Source: CAZSAL01 sp964604825 (lineage in GTDB: Bacteria > Elusimicrobiota > Elusimicrobia > 2-01-FULL-59-12). Taken from it: a stretch of 52,057 nucleotides of DNA. This document shows, piece after piece, positions 1 through 8,519 of the stretch. The stretch lies in assembly GCA_964604825.1 (NCBI GenBank), contig CAZSAL010000014.1:1-52057 (forward strand). Direction: 5' to 3'. The notes below the pieces were generated by a model. The model was given only the letters and a program-made list of their open reading frames with translations. It made no database searches and was not told where the DNA came from. Numbering within the stretch: position 1 is the first letter of the stretch; every line of letters begins with the position of its first letter. Made by a program: the position numbers and the translations under genes.

Positions 1-1015
1 TGATCGTGGGTTTGATCTGAGCGAATTGTCCGAGCACCGTTCCCGCCGCGCTGTTGAACCCATTGGCGATGTTTTCCCGGAACTGCGCGAGGGAATTGTT
101 TTGATCGGAGGGGCTTACTCCTACGGTTGAGGCTGCACCGCCGATCACGCTGAGGAGGGTGGCCGCGCCGAACATCGCCCAGAAGTGGTAATTGACGTCG
201 CCTTCAATGCCCGTGCCGCCCAGCGGGTCGGTGCCCGCCGAACCCAGTTGAATATCGACGCCGTCGGGCCGGATGGCGCGTTCCCACAGCACGAACACCC
301 GGTTTTGCCCCTTGGCGATGGCGGAGTCGTATTGCCCGATGAGACGCGTTCCTCGCGGTAAAAGCACGTTGCGTCCGGTGTCGCCGTAGAGGTCGTGACT
401 CACGAGCGCCCGCAGCATGCCGGGGTGATCGGAATTAATGGACGTTTCAAGGATCGCATCGATCAGTTTCCCCTGCGCAATCAGATAATCCCGGTCCCCG
501 AGCGTGGTGGCATGAACGCTCTGGGTCGTGTTCGGCGTAAACCCGCGCGGCAGCGGCACGCAGGAGGCCGACGAACTGTTGGGGCTTAGCGCGAGGCCCG
601 TCTGAGGATCGAGCGACCCGGCGTCCGGCTGGTTTAGACCGACGGGTGTGCGGTCCTGGGTTTTATTGAGAATGACCATCGGCGATTTGCGCCGGATGTC
701 CCAGAGCGATTCTCCTCCCGGAATGGAATTGCCAGATTTGGAAAGGAGCGTTTCAAATGGGACGACCGTCCGAGTCGTGGCCAAAGCCGGAGGCAGCGTG
801 GAGACCGTCTCTTTGGATGCCTCCGGTGTTTCCTCACGGGGTTGCGGTTTACGGCATACGATCAGCCCAATCACGACCATGCATCCCAGGAAGAGGAGCA
901 TCACGCCCACTCCCGTCTTCGGGCCCGTTCCTACGACGCTGGGAATCTGGCCGGAGCTCGCCGTTCCGGTGGTGGCGTCCGGCAGTCCTGAAGTGTCCTG
1001 TGGAATGTTCGCCAT
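1..1015 (-). CDS. virB10: VirB10/TrbI-type T4SS core protein, C-terminus cut by window edge
   Basis: VirB10 spans the envelope and links inner-membrane energetics to the outer-membrane pore of the type IV secretion core. The reading frame opens at the ATG at 1015, 12 nt after the virB9 stop, and stays open for 338 codons to the window edge. A single membrane segment lies at about residues 36-53, followed by a proline- and serine-rich periplasmic linker. The conserved C-terminal barrel domain begins near residue 210 with LLPRGTRLIGQYDS, then RVFVLWERAIRPDG and a GGTGIEGDVNYHFW block. These match the VirB10/TrbI family pattern as I know it. The gene order virB8-virB9-virB10 supports the call. 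The true C-terminus lies left of position 1. Confidence 0.9.
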   Translation of the reverse strand, partial: MANIPQDTSGLPDATTGTASSGQIPSVVGTGPKTGVGVMLLFLGCMVVIGLIVCRKPQPREETPEASKETVSTLPPALATTRTVVPFETLLSKSGNSIPGGESLWDIRRKSPMVILNKTQDRTPVGLNQPDAGSLDPQTGLALSPNSSSASCVPLPRGFTPNTTQSVHATTLGDRDYLIAQGKLIDAILETSINSDHPGMLRALVSHDLYGDTGRNVLLPRGTRLIGQYDSAIAKGQNRVFVLWERAIRPDGVDIQLGSAGTDPLGGTGIEGDVNYHFWAMFGAATLLSVIGGAASTVGVSPSDQNNSLAQFRENIANGFNSAAGTVLGQFAQIKPTI

Positions 1016-1027
1016 AGGAATACCCCT

Positions 1028-1780
1028 TTAGTTGGTTCCCGCGTCCGGGCCCTGTACTGGGTCGGGTTCGCGTTTGTTCGTGACCGTCACGCGGTCGCTG
1101 CCGCTGCGCAGGATGAATTGCTCACCGATCCGCTCCACAACGACATAACTGCCGTCCATCCGGTAGTTGATGAGGCTTTCCTGACCGTCGGGACTGACCC
1201 AGAAGATTGCGGGCAGGTCCTGTTTTCGCGCGCTGGCGAACTGGAAAAACGTAAAGAGCCCGTCGTCAAAGACACGCGTCGGGCGGATGCTTTTGGTTCC
1301 CTTGATTTTGTAATCGAAGTTGAATCCGGCGGGATTCCCGGTGTCGAGCGCGCCCGAGGACCGGGTGGATAAGATGATGTTGTTCTGCGGGTATTTGAAT
1401 CGGACCAGATACGCCATGTCGGACGGATTTTTGACGGATTCCGCGGTCAGGTCAAAAAGATAAGTCCGCCGGTTGGTGATGACGGACAGGTTGGTCCGCG
1501 CATTGGCGGCCATGGGCTTGATGAACAGATGCGCCCCGGCACTGACGATCTGCCAGCCGACCGTATCCCCGGCGGCGACCGTGCGGACGTCTTCATTGTC
1601 CGCCAGTTCGATATCGATCTGGTAGCCGTAGTAGGCGGTGATCCGGTAGACCTGGTTTTCGTTAAAAACGAGCGTGCGCACGCGGGTGTCGAGCAGGGTG
1701 CCCTGTGGCGAACTTTCCGCGCGCGCCGGAATGGAATATCCGATTACCAGCAAGGCCGCTATCATTAGACGGTGTTTCAT
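1028..1780 (-). CDS. virB9: VirB9/TrbG-type T4SS outer-membrane core protein
   Basis: VirB9 forms the outer-membrane ring of the secretion core with VirB7 and VirB10. The 250-aa product has an N-terminal signal peptide (about residues 1-21, ending near ARA). A VirB9-type N-terminal domain follows, with the segment VYRITAYYGYQIDIELADNE. A middle part contains NLSVITNRRTYLFDL and a C-terminal beta domain contains VFDDGLFTFFQF, both typical of the CagX/VirB9 family. The ATG overlaps the virB8 stop by 4 nt (ATGA) and has a GGAGG upstream, indicating translational coupling. No VirB7 lipoprotein gene is recognisable nearby. Confidence 0.92.
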   Translation of the reverse strand: MKHRLMIAALLVIGYSIPARAESSPQGTLLDTRVRTLVFNENQVYRITAYYGYQIDIELADNEDVRTVAAGDTVGWQIVSAGAHLFIKPMAANARTNLSVITNRRTYLFDLTAESVKNPSDMAYLVRFKYPQNNIILSTRSSGALDTGNPAGFNFDYKIKGTKSIRPTRVFDDGLFTFFQFASARKQDLPAIFWVSPDGQESLINYRMDGSYVVVERIGEQFILRSGSDRVTVTNKREPDPVQGPDAGTN

Positions 1781-2448
1781 GGGATAACCTCCTGATCAAG
1801 ACGATAACTGGTCACCAGAAATCCGAGAGGATTAATGAGCCGGTCGGACTCGGAAAGGGGTGCGGGGCTGAACCGGAATCCCACGAGTGCCACCCAACCG
1901 CTTTCTGTTTCTGCTCCGGTGTTCGTTTTTTCGGTTGCCGTCAGCCGGACTTGCGCAAGCCGCTCGTTCAGAAACGAGATCGATTTGACGCGGATGAGTC
2001 GTCGGACGGTCTGTCCATAGACCCGCTGAGGGCTGCGGGGATTGGTCTGAGCGATGGATTCGTTGAAGCTGTGCGCCTCATCCGGCTCGGACATTAAAGC
2101 GACCATTTTGTAATTCTCGGTCAGGCCCGCTGGATCGTAGGTTTCCCTTGCGATCACGTAGCGGGCCAAAAAGTATTTCCGGGCGGATTCGTCATAGGTG
2201 ATCGCATTGTTCCCCCCCAGCGGTGCGAGCGTCGTCATCGCGCCGGAGACTTCTTCTTTGATGACAAACGGCACGGACGTCTTGAGAGGGACGAGAGCCA
2301 AGAGAGCCACGGCCTGTGCGAGCGCGAGGCCCAGCGCCAGGATCGCCGTGACCAGCCAACGGTTGCGGCTCACGAAGATCGACTGATAACGGTCGGCGTA
2401 CCAGTTGCAGGCTTCGGTGTCTGGGATCGAGGCCAGTTCGTCGGTCAT
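1777..2448 (-). CDS. virB8: VirB8/TrbF-type inner-membrane T4SS protein
   Basis: VirB8 is a bitopic inner-membrane assembly factor of the type IV secretion channel. The 223-aa product has a short cytoplasmic N-terminus containing WYADRYQSIFVSRNRW, a single transmembrane helix at about residues 33-53, and a periplasmic NTF2-like domain. The N-terminal signature and the segment SARKYFLARYVIARETYD are characteristic of VirB8/TrbF. Start and stop overlap the neighbouring virB6 and virB9 genes by 4 nt each, so it belongs to a tightly coupled operon. Nothing appears truncated. Confidence 0.92.
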   Translation of the reverse strand: MTDELASIPDTEACNWYADRYQSIFVSRNRWLVTAILALGLALAQAVALLALVPLKTSVPFVIKEEVSGAMTTLAPLGGNNAITYDESARKYFLARYVIARETYDPAGLTENYKMVALMSEPDEAHSFNESIAQTNPRSPQRVYGQTVRRLIRVKSISFLNERLAQVRLTATEKTNTGAETESGWVALVGFRFSPAPLSESDRLINPLGFLVTSYRLDQEVIP

Positions 2449-3452
2449 AAACCGCCTACCGGCGCGTCTTCTTTTTTCCGATTAAAAAGCGACTGCGCTT
2501 TGCCGATGGCCCGCCTGCCATGGTGCGCCGCTTTGAGCGAAAGAGCCCCCAGTCTTTCTTTGGCCTGGGTGGCGTGAATCTGGGCTTTCCCGATGAGAAT
2601 TCCTGCGGCCAGGCCGGTCAGGTTTCCATGGTTCAGCTGAAGCCCGCCGGAGACGCCGTTGGCCAGTCCCGGCACTTGATGAAGCAGGAGCCAGAGGACG
2701 ATCAGGCAGAGAAGGACGTAGACGCATTCGGGTCCGCCGTGGCCGGTGTGCGAGGCCAGGGTCGTCTGCAGCTGCGTAATCGCGTCATCGACGATCTTGA
2801 GCATCAGGCTGAGAATGGCCGAGGTAAAGACGGGAATCATGGTGAAGTTGAAGACCTGCCGCAGGTATTGCGAGAAAAAGTCCTTGGTCGAGGAAAAGAG
2901 GAGGAGCATGAAGAAAAGCGGAGCCAGTCCCAGAAGGACGGCCAGCGCCATCTTGGCCAGAATCAGAAGATAGAGGGCGTAGCCGATGACGACGAGCGTG
3001 GTGTAGAAAACGGTGTAGCCGATGATCAAAAATCCCAGCGTCCAGACGCCCGCGTTCTGGTTGATGGCGTTGGCCCCGAGGATTCCTTTGTCGAAGACGT
3101 CGCTCAGCATCGCGTTGGGATCGTAGGCGCCGCCGGTGATGGCAGCGATCAGTTTTGCCGGGCCGTCCGTAAAGACGTTGTTGAAGAAGACGGCAAAAAT
3201 GTCCCAGTGGGTGGCCAGCGACGTGACGAGGCTCATGACGAAGAGATGGCGGACGGCCCGCCAGATCGTAAATTCCGTGGCCCCGGTCAGGACCAGGTAT
3301 CCGAAGAAGGCGATGTAAAGCACGAGCGCCAGATAAATTTCCGTCTGGTGCGCCTGGACGATGGCCTGATAGGTGTTCTGCGTGAAATTGCGGATCACCA
3401 GATCGACGTGGTTGAGAAGATTGGTCGTGAAACCGGCGTAAGGACTGGGCAT
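2445..3452 (-). CDS. virB6: VirB6/TrbL-type polytopic T4SS membrane protein
   Basis: VirB6 is the polytopic inner-membrane channel component that contacts the transferred DNA. The 335-aa product has about six to seven hydrophobic segments, for example around residues 38-58, 144-165, 170-190, 200-225 and 245-262. A large polar loop between about residues 90 and 140 is predicted periplasmic. The C-terminal 60 residues are basic and cytoplasmic. The position between virB5 and virB8, and the size, fit VirB6/TrbL. Sequence conservation in this family is low, so the call rests mostly on topology and gene order. Confidence 0.85.
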   Translation of the reverse strand: MPSPYAGFTTNLLNHVDLVIRNFTQNTYQAIVQAHQTEIYLALVLYIAFFGYLVLTGATEFTIWRAVRHLFVMSLVTSLATHWDIFAVFFNNVFTDGPAKLIAAITGGAYDPNAMLSDVFDKGILGANAINQNAGVWTLGFLIIGYTVFYTTLVVIGYALYLLILAKMALAVLLGLAPLFFMLLLFSSTKDFFSQYLRQVFNFTMIPVFTSAILSLMLKIVDDAITQLQTTLASHTGHGGPECVYVLLCLIVLWLLLHQVPGLANGVSGGLQLNHGNLTGLAAGILIGKAQIHATQAKERLGALSLKAAHHGRRAIGKAQSLFNRKKEDAPVGGL

Positions 3453-3464
3453 CGGGTTTCCTTT

Positions 3465-4229
3465 CTACTGAGCGAAAAATTCCGCCTGCGCCGCGGCGCC
3501 GTTGGCCGCCTGGGTTTGATTTGCGGCCTCGATGCGCAGCTGGGCCGCCTGCGTCCGCAGGAGTTCCCCGTTCATCTGGGCGACGCGCACGTTGACGGCG
3601 GTATTCAAATCCATGGCGCTTTTGATGTTTTTCGTTTGCTCGATTTCGCTTTTCAGCAGGGCGATGTCCATCAGATAGCCGTTCACCTGATTGAAGGTGG
3701 ATTCGCCCAGAGCCGTTCCGGTCATGGCGTCCGAATAGGACTCGTTGTACGCCGCCGCCATACGCGGGTTCGTAGTCTGAAGGGCCGGGGAAAGCGCCGG
3801 GAATTGAGTGGCGTAACCGGCCTGTGCCTGTTTATAGGCGGTGACCTGGGCGGCGTCGCCGGGGTTGATTCCCTGGGCGACCATGCCGGCGATGTCGGAC
3901 CAGCTGGTCTGGCCCCAACTGTTGACGTTTCCCCCCAGGTTTCCCATGCCGTAGTTGCCGGTGACAGCGGAGACCTGCTGTTTGAGAAAGAACACCTGCT
4001 GGACCAGGGTGGCCAGCTGCTGGGCCATCTGCGTGGACTGCTGAAGCATCTGGGCGATGGCGGCGGTGTCGATGACGGGGAGTTCGGCCCGCACCTGTGA
4101 GGGCGACACGATATCGATGGCCGCCCAGAGCGCAATGCCTGAGAGGAGGATTCCCCCCAGACGTTTGGCGGCCACGCAAAAAGCGGGTCGTGGCTGCGCA
4201 TGACTACGCGGCATGAATGGAATGGGCAT
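3465..4229 (-). CDS. virB5: VirB5/TrbJ-type minor pilus protein
   Basis: VirB5 sits at the pilus tip and takes part in adhesion to recipient cells. I chose the ATG at 4229 because a strong GGGAGGAAACC site precedes it. The frame is open further upstream, but that part overlaps virB4. The 254-aa product has a signal peptide cleaved near VRA (about residue 48), then a long, almost entirely helical, glutamine- and alanine-rich sequence. Runs such as MLQQSTQMAQQLATLVQQVF are typical of TrbJ/VirB5. The start overlaps the end of virB4 by 26 nt. Identification rests on composition, signal peptide and gene order. Confidence 0.82.
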   Translation of the reverse strand: MPIPFMPRSHAQPRPAFCVAAKRLGGILLSGIALWAAIDIVSPSQVRAELPVIDTAAIAQMLQQSTQMAQQLATLVQQVFFLKQQVSAVTGNYGMGNLGGNVNSWGQTSWSDIAGMVAQGINPGDAAQVTAYKQAQAGYATQFPALSPALQTTNPRMAAAYNESYSDAMTGTALGESTFNQVNGYLMDIALLKSEIEQTKNIKSAMDLNTAVNVRVAQMNGELLRTQAAQLRIEAANQTQAANGAAAQAEFFAQ

Positions 4230-6600
4230 TGGTTTCCTCCCGATAGAGCGGCAGCCAGACGGATGGATCATCGCCGACTTTTTCCCGGATGCGGTCCAGC
4301 CGGGCGACGGTCTCGGCGCGTCCGGATAGGACTGAAATGAGGTCGTTCATCCCCGAGAGGTCGAGTTTGGCCACAAGGGAATCCCTCCCGTGTCGAATGA
4401 GAAAGCACCGGCTCGCGGGGTCGAGGGTGCGCAGCGTTTCGAGTTCCCGTTCGGACAATTTAAAAACCGTACGGTAGGCGTCGGTGGCCTTCGCGTTGGG
4501 TAGATAAATCTGCGTGGCGGATTGCTGGACAAGGGTATCGCTGATCGACGAATTGGAGGCGTCTTCCACGCTCTGGGTCGCAAAGACGACGAGTGCGTTT
4601 CGTTTTCGGAGCGTTTTGAGCCAGTCTTTAATCTTTGGAGCAAAAAGAGGATTGTCGAGCAGGGCCCAGGCTTCATCCAAAACGATCATGGTCGGGGTCC
4701 CGTCCAGAACCAGATGAATCCGGTGAAAGAGATAGAGCAGTACCGGGGCCAGGGTCTGGGGGTTTTGAAGGATGGGCCCCATTTCAAAACCGGTGATGCC
4801 GCTCCCGAGGGTGAGGAGGTCCATCGCATTTCCAAAAAGGTTCTGATAGGGGCCGTTGGAATGCCACATCGCCAGCCGCGCCGCAGGCGTTCCCGGCCGC
4901 GGCAGGCCGAAGAAGGGCGCGATTTTGGCGAGAGCCCGGTCGGCTGGCGCGAGCTTGTAGTTTCCTTCCACCGCCTGCGCGAAGACTGTGACATCCTGCC
5001 CGGTGGCGGGATCGCTCGTCGTCACGAGGCTCTGCAGCCATTCGATCAGGAAGGCCCGGTTTTCGGGGGTGTCCGGCAGCTGCAGCGGGTTGAACCCGGA
5101 GTCATGTCCGCCGCCCAGAATCGAATAGGTTCCCCCCATGGCGCGCAGGAAAATCTCCGCGCCACGGTCTTTGTCGAAGAAAAAGAGGCGGCAGTGGAAC
5201 TTCCGGGCCTGAGCGCAGAGAAAATTCAGCAGGACCGTTTTGCCGGAGCCGGTGGGGCCGATGACGGTGGTGTGGCCGACGTCGCCCGCGTGGAAGTTGA
5301 AAAAGTACGGTGTTCCCGATTGCGTCTGGAGCACCGTGACGGCGGGTCCCCAGTGATTGCCGTTCAGGCGACCACTGGGGAAGTTGTGGAGGGAGACGAA
5401 CCCCGCGAGGTTGGCGGTGCTGATCGTCGCGCGGCGGGCGATGTAGGGGGCGTTGCCGGGCAGCTGCGCCCAGAAACAGGGTTCCATGTTCAGGTCTTCC
5501 CGCACGGCCATCACCCCCAGGTTCATCAGTTCCGTTTCGACGGCGGCGACGGCGGCGTTCAGTTCGCTCAAAGAGGACGCCATCGGCATGACGGTCCAGT
5601 GATGGTCCCCGAACGCCGTCGTCCCGGACATCGCGTCATCGAGCGCCTGGGTGATTTCGGCCATTTGCGAGATTGCCGGGTCTTCGGATTTTTCCAGAAG
5701 CCGCTGCTGCTTCTGCATTTTCCCCACCGCTTCCTGCCGGTGATGGAATAGGAACGACTGGGTCATGACCCATTCGAAGGGCAGTTCGAAGAAGCGGTCC
5801 AGCATTCCGGCGGCGGTTTCAGCTCCGTATTCTTTTATGGAGACAATGGCGGCCAGCTTGCGGGAGAGACTTCCCCGGCATTCCAGGGCATGAGGCCCGA
5901 AGAAGAGCCTCTTGGTCGGCAGGTAGCGGGACAGGTCCATCGGGGAAACGAGGACCGGACGGTCCTCCAAATTGAGGAGCCGCGACAAGAATGCCTGCGA
6001 CTCCGAGAGTCGCCCCCGTTTGGAGCGCTCAATCGTCAGGACGCGGGGTCCATAATCGGAGAGGGCCGCTTCGAAGCGGCGGCGGACTTCCGTAAGGTCC
6101 CGGCAGGCCCGCGAGAGGTGAACGCTCCATGCGGCGTGATCAACCCGGTGAGATAAAGCATCCAGAAACTTCTGAAATCCACGAATGTTTCCTCCTTGGC
6201 CCTGTCGCACGATGGAGATGGTGAGCGAGTTGGTGAAAAGGTGATTCCCTTGATTCCGCTTTTTCCAGCAGTCATTTAATTCTTGAGCGAATCCCGCATC
6301 AAAATCCCCCTCCGGGTACGCGGGGAGTCTTTTGCGGATGGTGTGAAACCAGAGCGAGTAGAGCGGGCTGGCCATCGATTTAAAAAGCACGTTGCGAAGA
6401 TTTTTCCTGAAATCAATGTCGTCGTAGTCGGCGTTTTCCGCCGCGAAGCCGTCGATTTTCAGGAACTGGATCAATGCGCCGTTTTTGGTCAGAATAGTTT
6501 CGTCGTTGTATTGGCAGGCATAAGGGATGTAGTCCGATGCCGCGACTTCCTTTCGAGCGAGGCGGATGGCGTGCGGCACGTTCTCGGTGAGGGTGATCAT
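4204..6600 (-). CDS. virB4: VirB4/TrbE-type conjugative transfer ATPase
   Basis: VirB4 is the largest ATPase of the type IV secretion system and drives pilus assembly and substrate transfer at the inner membrane. The ATG at 6600 was chosen because it overlaps the virB3 stop as TAATG and gives 798 aa, the usual family length. An extended frame to 6789 only antisenses virB3. The N-terminal CagE/TrbE-VirB domain is followed by Walker A GPTGSGKT at about residue 446 and Walker B MIVLDEAWALLD at about residue 637. Typical late motifs RNALVVFATQSVEDA and QIYLPN are present. It appears complete. Confidence 0.97.
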   Translation of the reverse strand: MITLTENVPHAIRLARKEVAASDYIPYACQYNDETILTKNGALIQFLKIDGFAAENADYDDIDFRKNLRNVLFKSMASPLYSLWFHTIRKRLPAYPEGDFDAGFAQELNDCWKKRNQGNHLFTNSLTISIVRQGQGGNIRGFQKFLDALSHRVDHAAWSVHLSRACRDLTEVRRRFEAALSDYGPRVLTIERSKRGRLSESQAFLSRLLNLEDRPVLVSPMDLSRYLPTKRLFFGPHALECRGSLSRKLAAIVSIKEYGAETAAGMLDRFFELPFEWVMTQSFLFHHRQEAVGKMQKQQRLLEKSEDPAISQMAEITQALDDAMSGTTAFGDHHWTVMPMASSLSELNAAVAAVETELMNLGVMAVREDLNMEPCFWAQLPGNAPYIARRATISTANLAGFVSLHNFPSGRLNGNHWGPAVTVLQTQSGTPYFFNFHAGDVGHTTVIGPTGSGKTVLLNFLCAQARKFHCRLFFFDKDRGAEIFLRAMGGTYSILGGGHDSGFNPLQLPDTPENRAFLIEWLQSLVTTSDPATGQDVTVFAQAVEGNYKLAPADRALAKIAPFFGLPRPGTPAARLAMWHSNGPYQNLFGNAMDLLTLGSGITGFEMGPILQNPQTLAPVLLYLFHRIHLVLDGTPTMIVLDEAWALLDNPLFAPKIKDWLKTLRKRNALVVFATQSVEDASNSSISDTLVQQSATQIYLPNAKATDAYRTVFKLSERELETLRTLDPASRCFLIRHGRDSLVAKLDLSGMNDLISVLSGRAETVARLDRIREKVGDDPSVWLPLYREETNAHSIHAA

Positions 6601-6881
6601 TAGAAGGGGTCGTAACTGTTGGCCTGCCAGTAGGCGCGGTTCAGGCACTTCAGGAACCGGGCTTTGACCAGCCAAATGTCGAAGATCCGTGCGTCTCTCA
6701 GGCAGGCCACATAACCGATCCCATGCAGAAGCGGAGCACCTGCGAAAAGCGGGAGGAACGATCCGGTGGCCAAAAAGGCGATCATGCACACCGCAGCGTT
6801 GATCACGAAGAAACTTTGCGTGACGCCGCAGAGCATGGAGGGCCGGGTCAGTCCTAAAAAGATCGGATCGGTGTGGGTCAT
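6600..6881 (-). CDS. virB3: VirB3/TrbD-type small T4SS membrane protein
   Basis: VirB3 is a short inner-membrane protein that works with VirB4 in pilus assembly. The 93-aa product begins with DPIFLGLTRPSMLCGV, the characteristic VirB3 opening. Two adjacent hydrophobic segments follow at about residues 22-58, then a basic tail with IFDIWLVKARFL. It lies 9 nt downstream of virB2 and its stop codon shares a base with the virB4 start (TAATG). The size and signature are normal for the family. Confidence 0.93.
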   Translation of the reverse strand: MTHTDPIFLGLTRPSMLCGVTQSFFVINAAVCMIAFLATGSFLPLFAGAPLLHGIGYVACLRDARIFDIWLVKARFLKCLNRAYWQANSYDPF

Positions 6882-6890
6882 GACGTTCCT

Positions 6891-7178
6891 TTATTGCCCG
6901 AAGATGCCGACAATCGTGGCTGCACCGAACACCACGGCCATTCCCAGAATCACGCTTAAGGCCGTGCGGATGCTCATGTTCCCGGCCAGCATCGCGATCC
7001 CGACCGCCGCGACCGCCACGATCGCCAGGAGATGCGCCGTTGATCCGGTCATGTACATGACGATGGTCTGCAGGGCCGTTTCCCAGGGCGCGGCGGCCAT
7101 GGCGATTCCCGGCGTCGTCATCAGTAATCCGACACTTCCGGCAATCGCCGCTTTTGTTAATTTTTGGTCAGCTCGCAT
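6891..7178 (-). CDS. virB2: VirB2/TrbC-type major pilin
   Basis: VirB2 is the pilin subunit of the conjugative pilus. The ATG at 7178 is preceded by GGGAGGATACC and gives a 95-aa precursor. A longer in-frame extension upstream lacks such a site and overlaps the preceding gene. The product has a signal sequence with a hydrophobic stretch ending near AMAAAPW. Two long hydrophobic helices (about residues 42-64 and 69-92) are separated by a short polar turn, which is the VirB2/TrbC plan. It is the first recognised pilus gene of the leftward virB operon. Confidence 0.9.
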   Translation of the reverse strand: MRADQKLTKAAIAGSVGLLMTTPGIAMAAAPWETALQTIVMYMTGSTAHLLAIVAVAAVGIAMLAGNMSIRTALSVILGMAVVFGAATIVGIFGQ

Positions 7179-7389
7179 GGTATCCTCCCGTTTCATTTTT
7201 GGCCTCGGTCTCAATGGGTCCGCCAAGGAATCGTTCCATGGCCTTTTCCTTTTTACGAAGCTCTTTGCATTCCTTTTCAAGGTCCAGCCGGTCCGCCCGT
7301 GTTTCTGAGAGTTCCTGACGGACTTTGGCGTTCAGCTCCGCCGCATTTCGGTACGTAATGGCCAGTCCTGCAATTTCCACTTTCAACAT
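7168..7389 (-). CDS. small coiled-coil protein ahead of virB2
   Basis: This 73-aa product is unlike any family I recognise. Residues about 20-58 are dominated by charged heptad-like sequence (for example RADRLDLEKECKELRKKEKA), suggesting a coiled coil. There is no signal peptide. The gene is supported by a GGAGG site about 12 nt before the ATG, by an 11-nt overlap with the virB2 start, and by a conserved promoter-like motif 33 nt upstream. It would be the first gene of the virB operon. Cytoplasmic location and a regulatory or assembly role are inference only. Confidence 0.6.
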   Translation of the reverse strand: MLKVEIAGLAITYRNAAELNAKVRQELSETRADRLDLEKECKELRKKEKAMERFLGGPIETEAKNETGGYHAS

Positions 7390-7422
7390 GGGTTCGTTTA
7401 CCTCCGTAAGTGTCTCTCACCC

Positions 7423-7451
7423 ATTAGTTCCACAACGGGTGAAAACCTTCA
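7423..7451 (-). promoter_or_regulatory. promoter-like motif TGAAGG-N17-ACTAAT, site 1 (virB operon)
   Basis: On the minus strand TGAAGG (7451-7446) is followed after exactly 17 nt by ACTAAT (7428-7423), with TGTGGA directly before the second box and GGGTG after it. The second box ends 33 nt before the ATG of the coiled-coil/virB operon. The same two boxes with the same spacing occur at 11399-11427 and 18904-18932. The spacing suits a sigma-factor promoter. Which regulator reads it is not known from the sequence. Confidence 0.55.
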
Positions 7452-7592
7452 CTTCGAAAGACGATGGGATGGTGGATTCAGGCGGTATTTATCGAGCGGA
7501 GTGGAAATTTAAAAAGTGCTTTTGACGTGATCAGCGAACGCGAAGGGGTCTAAAATATTTCTATATGAAATGGAGGGTTTGACCGGAATAAC

Positions 7593-8519
7593 TTATTTGG
7601 GTGGATAAAGCGTCCACGGGCCGGGAGCTTTCCAGCAAAAATCAAAAGGATCACCATTTGCCAGGGCTTGAGCGAGAGGGATTAAAAAGGGCCTGAGCGC
7701 TTCGATGATTTGTTCCAGTTCTTCCGGCGTATGATCGAGGATCGATTTTCGGATAAACGCTTTCCACTGGGCAGTCTTCTCCGGATTTCGAGAAAATTCA
7801 CTGGATAGCGCAACGGGGGCGGCAGGTACGGCGATTTTTCTGTTGGAGAATGTCTTTTTGATCGCCTCGAGCAGCACCTTTCCGTCAAAGTCAAACTGGT
7901 TTGCCAGGAGCCATATATCGTAAAAGTCTTTCATCCGGCTGTTCAAAAGTCCCAGGGTGACCATCGCCTCAAACTTCTCCGCGATGACGGTTTCTCTTGT
8001 GTAGCCCGTTAATAGGGGTCGCGGCATGCCGAGCAGGCTTGGATATTCGATCTGGGTCGGTTCAGGGAAAACGGTATCACCAAACCCAAAGTCAATCTGC
8101 ATGACACTCCGGGCCTGTCCCAGGCGACCGGTAAAACGGACACGGACCCCTTCATAGTCGGCATCTTCTTTAATGCGTTCGCCGATCACATTTCCGGGGT
8201 CGAAAATCATCCCGTCGGGCTCCACGTTGATCCGGCAGATCTCCTGGACCATCTCGGTAACGTGGTCGATCGTGTTTTCAAAACGTCCGAGGAGGTCGAT
8301 ATCCCGTGTGGCCCGGGAATGCGGCGCCTCCCAGACGATAAGCATCAGCGCTCCCTTCAAAATCACGCTCCCGGCATAGTCTGATCGGCTCAATCGGTAA
8401 AGAAACCGTTCCATTGAATAATACTGGAACAGTTCGTCAAAAGGTCGGTGGGTCTCCTGAGCGCGGTTGAATAGTCGCTGACGTACTGAGGCGGCGATAT
8501 CGCGGATCTCTTTTTTCAC
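7593..8519 (-). CDS. abiEii: AbiEii-type nucleotidyltransferase toxin
   Basis: This is the toxin of an AbiE type IV toxin-antitoxin and abortive-infection pair. Such toxins are nucleotidyltransferases. The 308-aa product carries LKGALMLIVW at residues 54-63 and TRDIDLLG at 71-78, the nucleotidyltransferase core with the paired aspartates D73 and D75. The C-terminal AbiEii motif KDFYDIWLLA is also present. It starts with GTG inside the antitoxin stop (GTGA overlap), so it is translationally coupled to the gene before it. On a conjugative element it may serve in maintenance as well as phage defence, which is inference. Confidence 0.9.
   Translation of the reverse strand: MKKEIRDIAASVRQRLFNRAQETHRPFDELFQYYSMERFLYRLSRSDYAGSVILKGALMLIVWEAPHSRATRDIDLLGRFENTIDHVTEMVQEICRINVEPDGMIFDPGNVIGERIKEDADYEGVRVRFTGRLGQARSVMQIDFGFGDTVFPEPTQIEYPSLLGMPRPLLTGYTRETVIAEKFEAMVTLGLLNSRMKDFYDIWLLANQFDFDGKVLLEAIKKTFSNRKIAVPAAPVALSSEFSRNPEKTAQWKAFIRKSILDHTPEELEQIIEALRPFLIPLAQALANGDPFDFCWKAPGPWTLYPPK

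Noticed and set aside
2520..4100. 526-aa open frame on the plus strand
   Set aside because: It is antisense to virB6 and virB5. It has no ribosome-binding site and a composition typical of the complement of GC-rich genes.
4522..5751. 409-aa open frame on the plus strand
   Set aside because: It is antisense to the conserved ATPase region of virB4. It is a shadow of a GC-rich coding strand.
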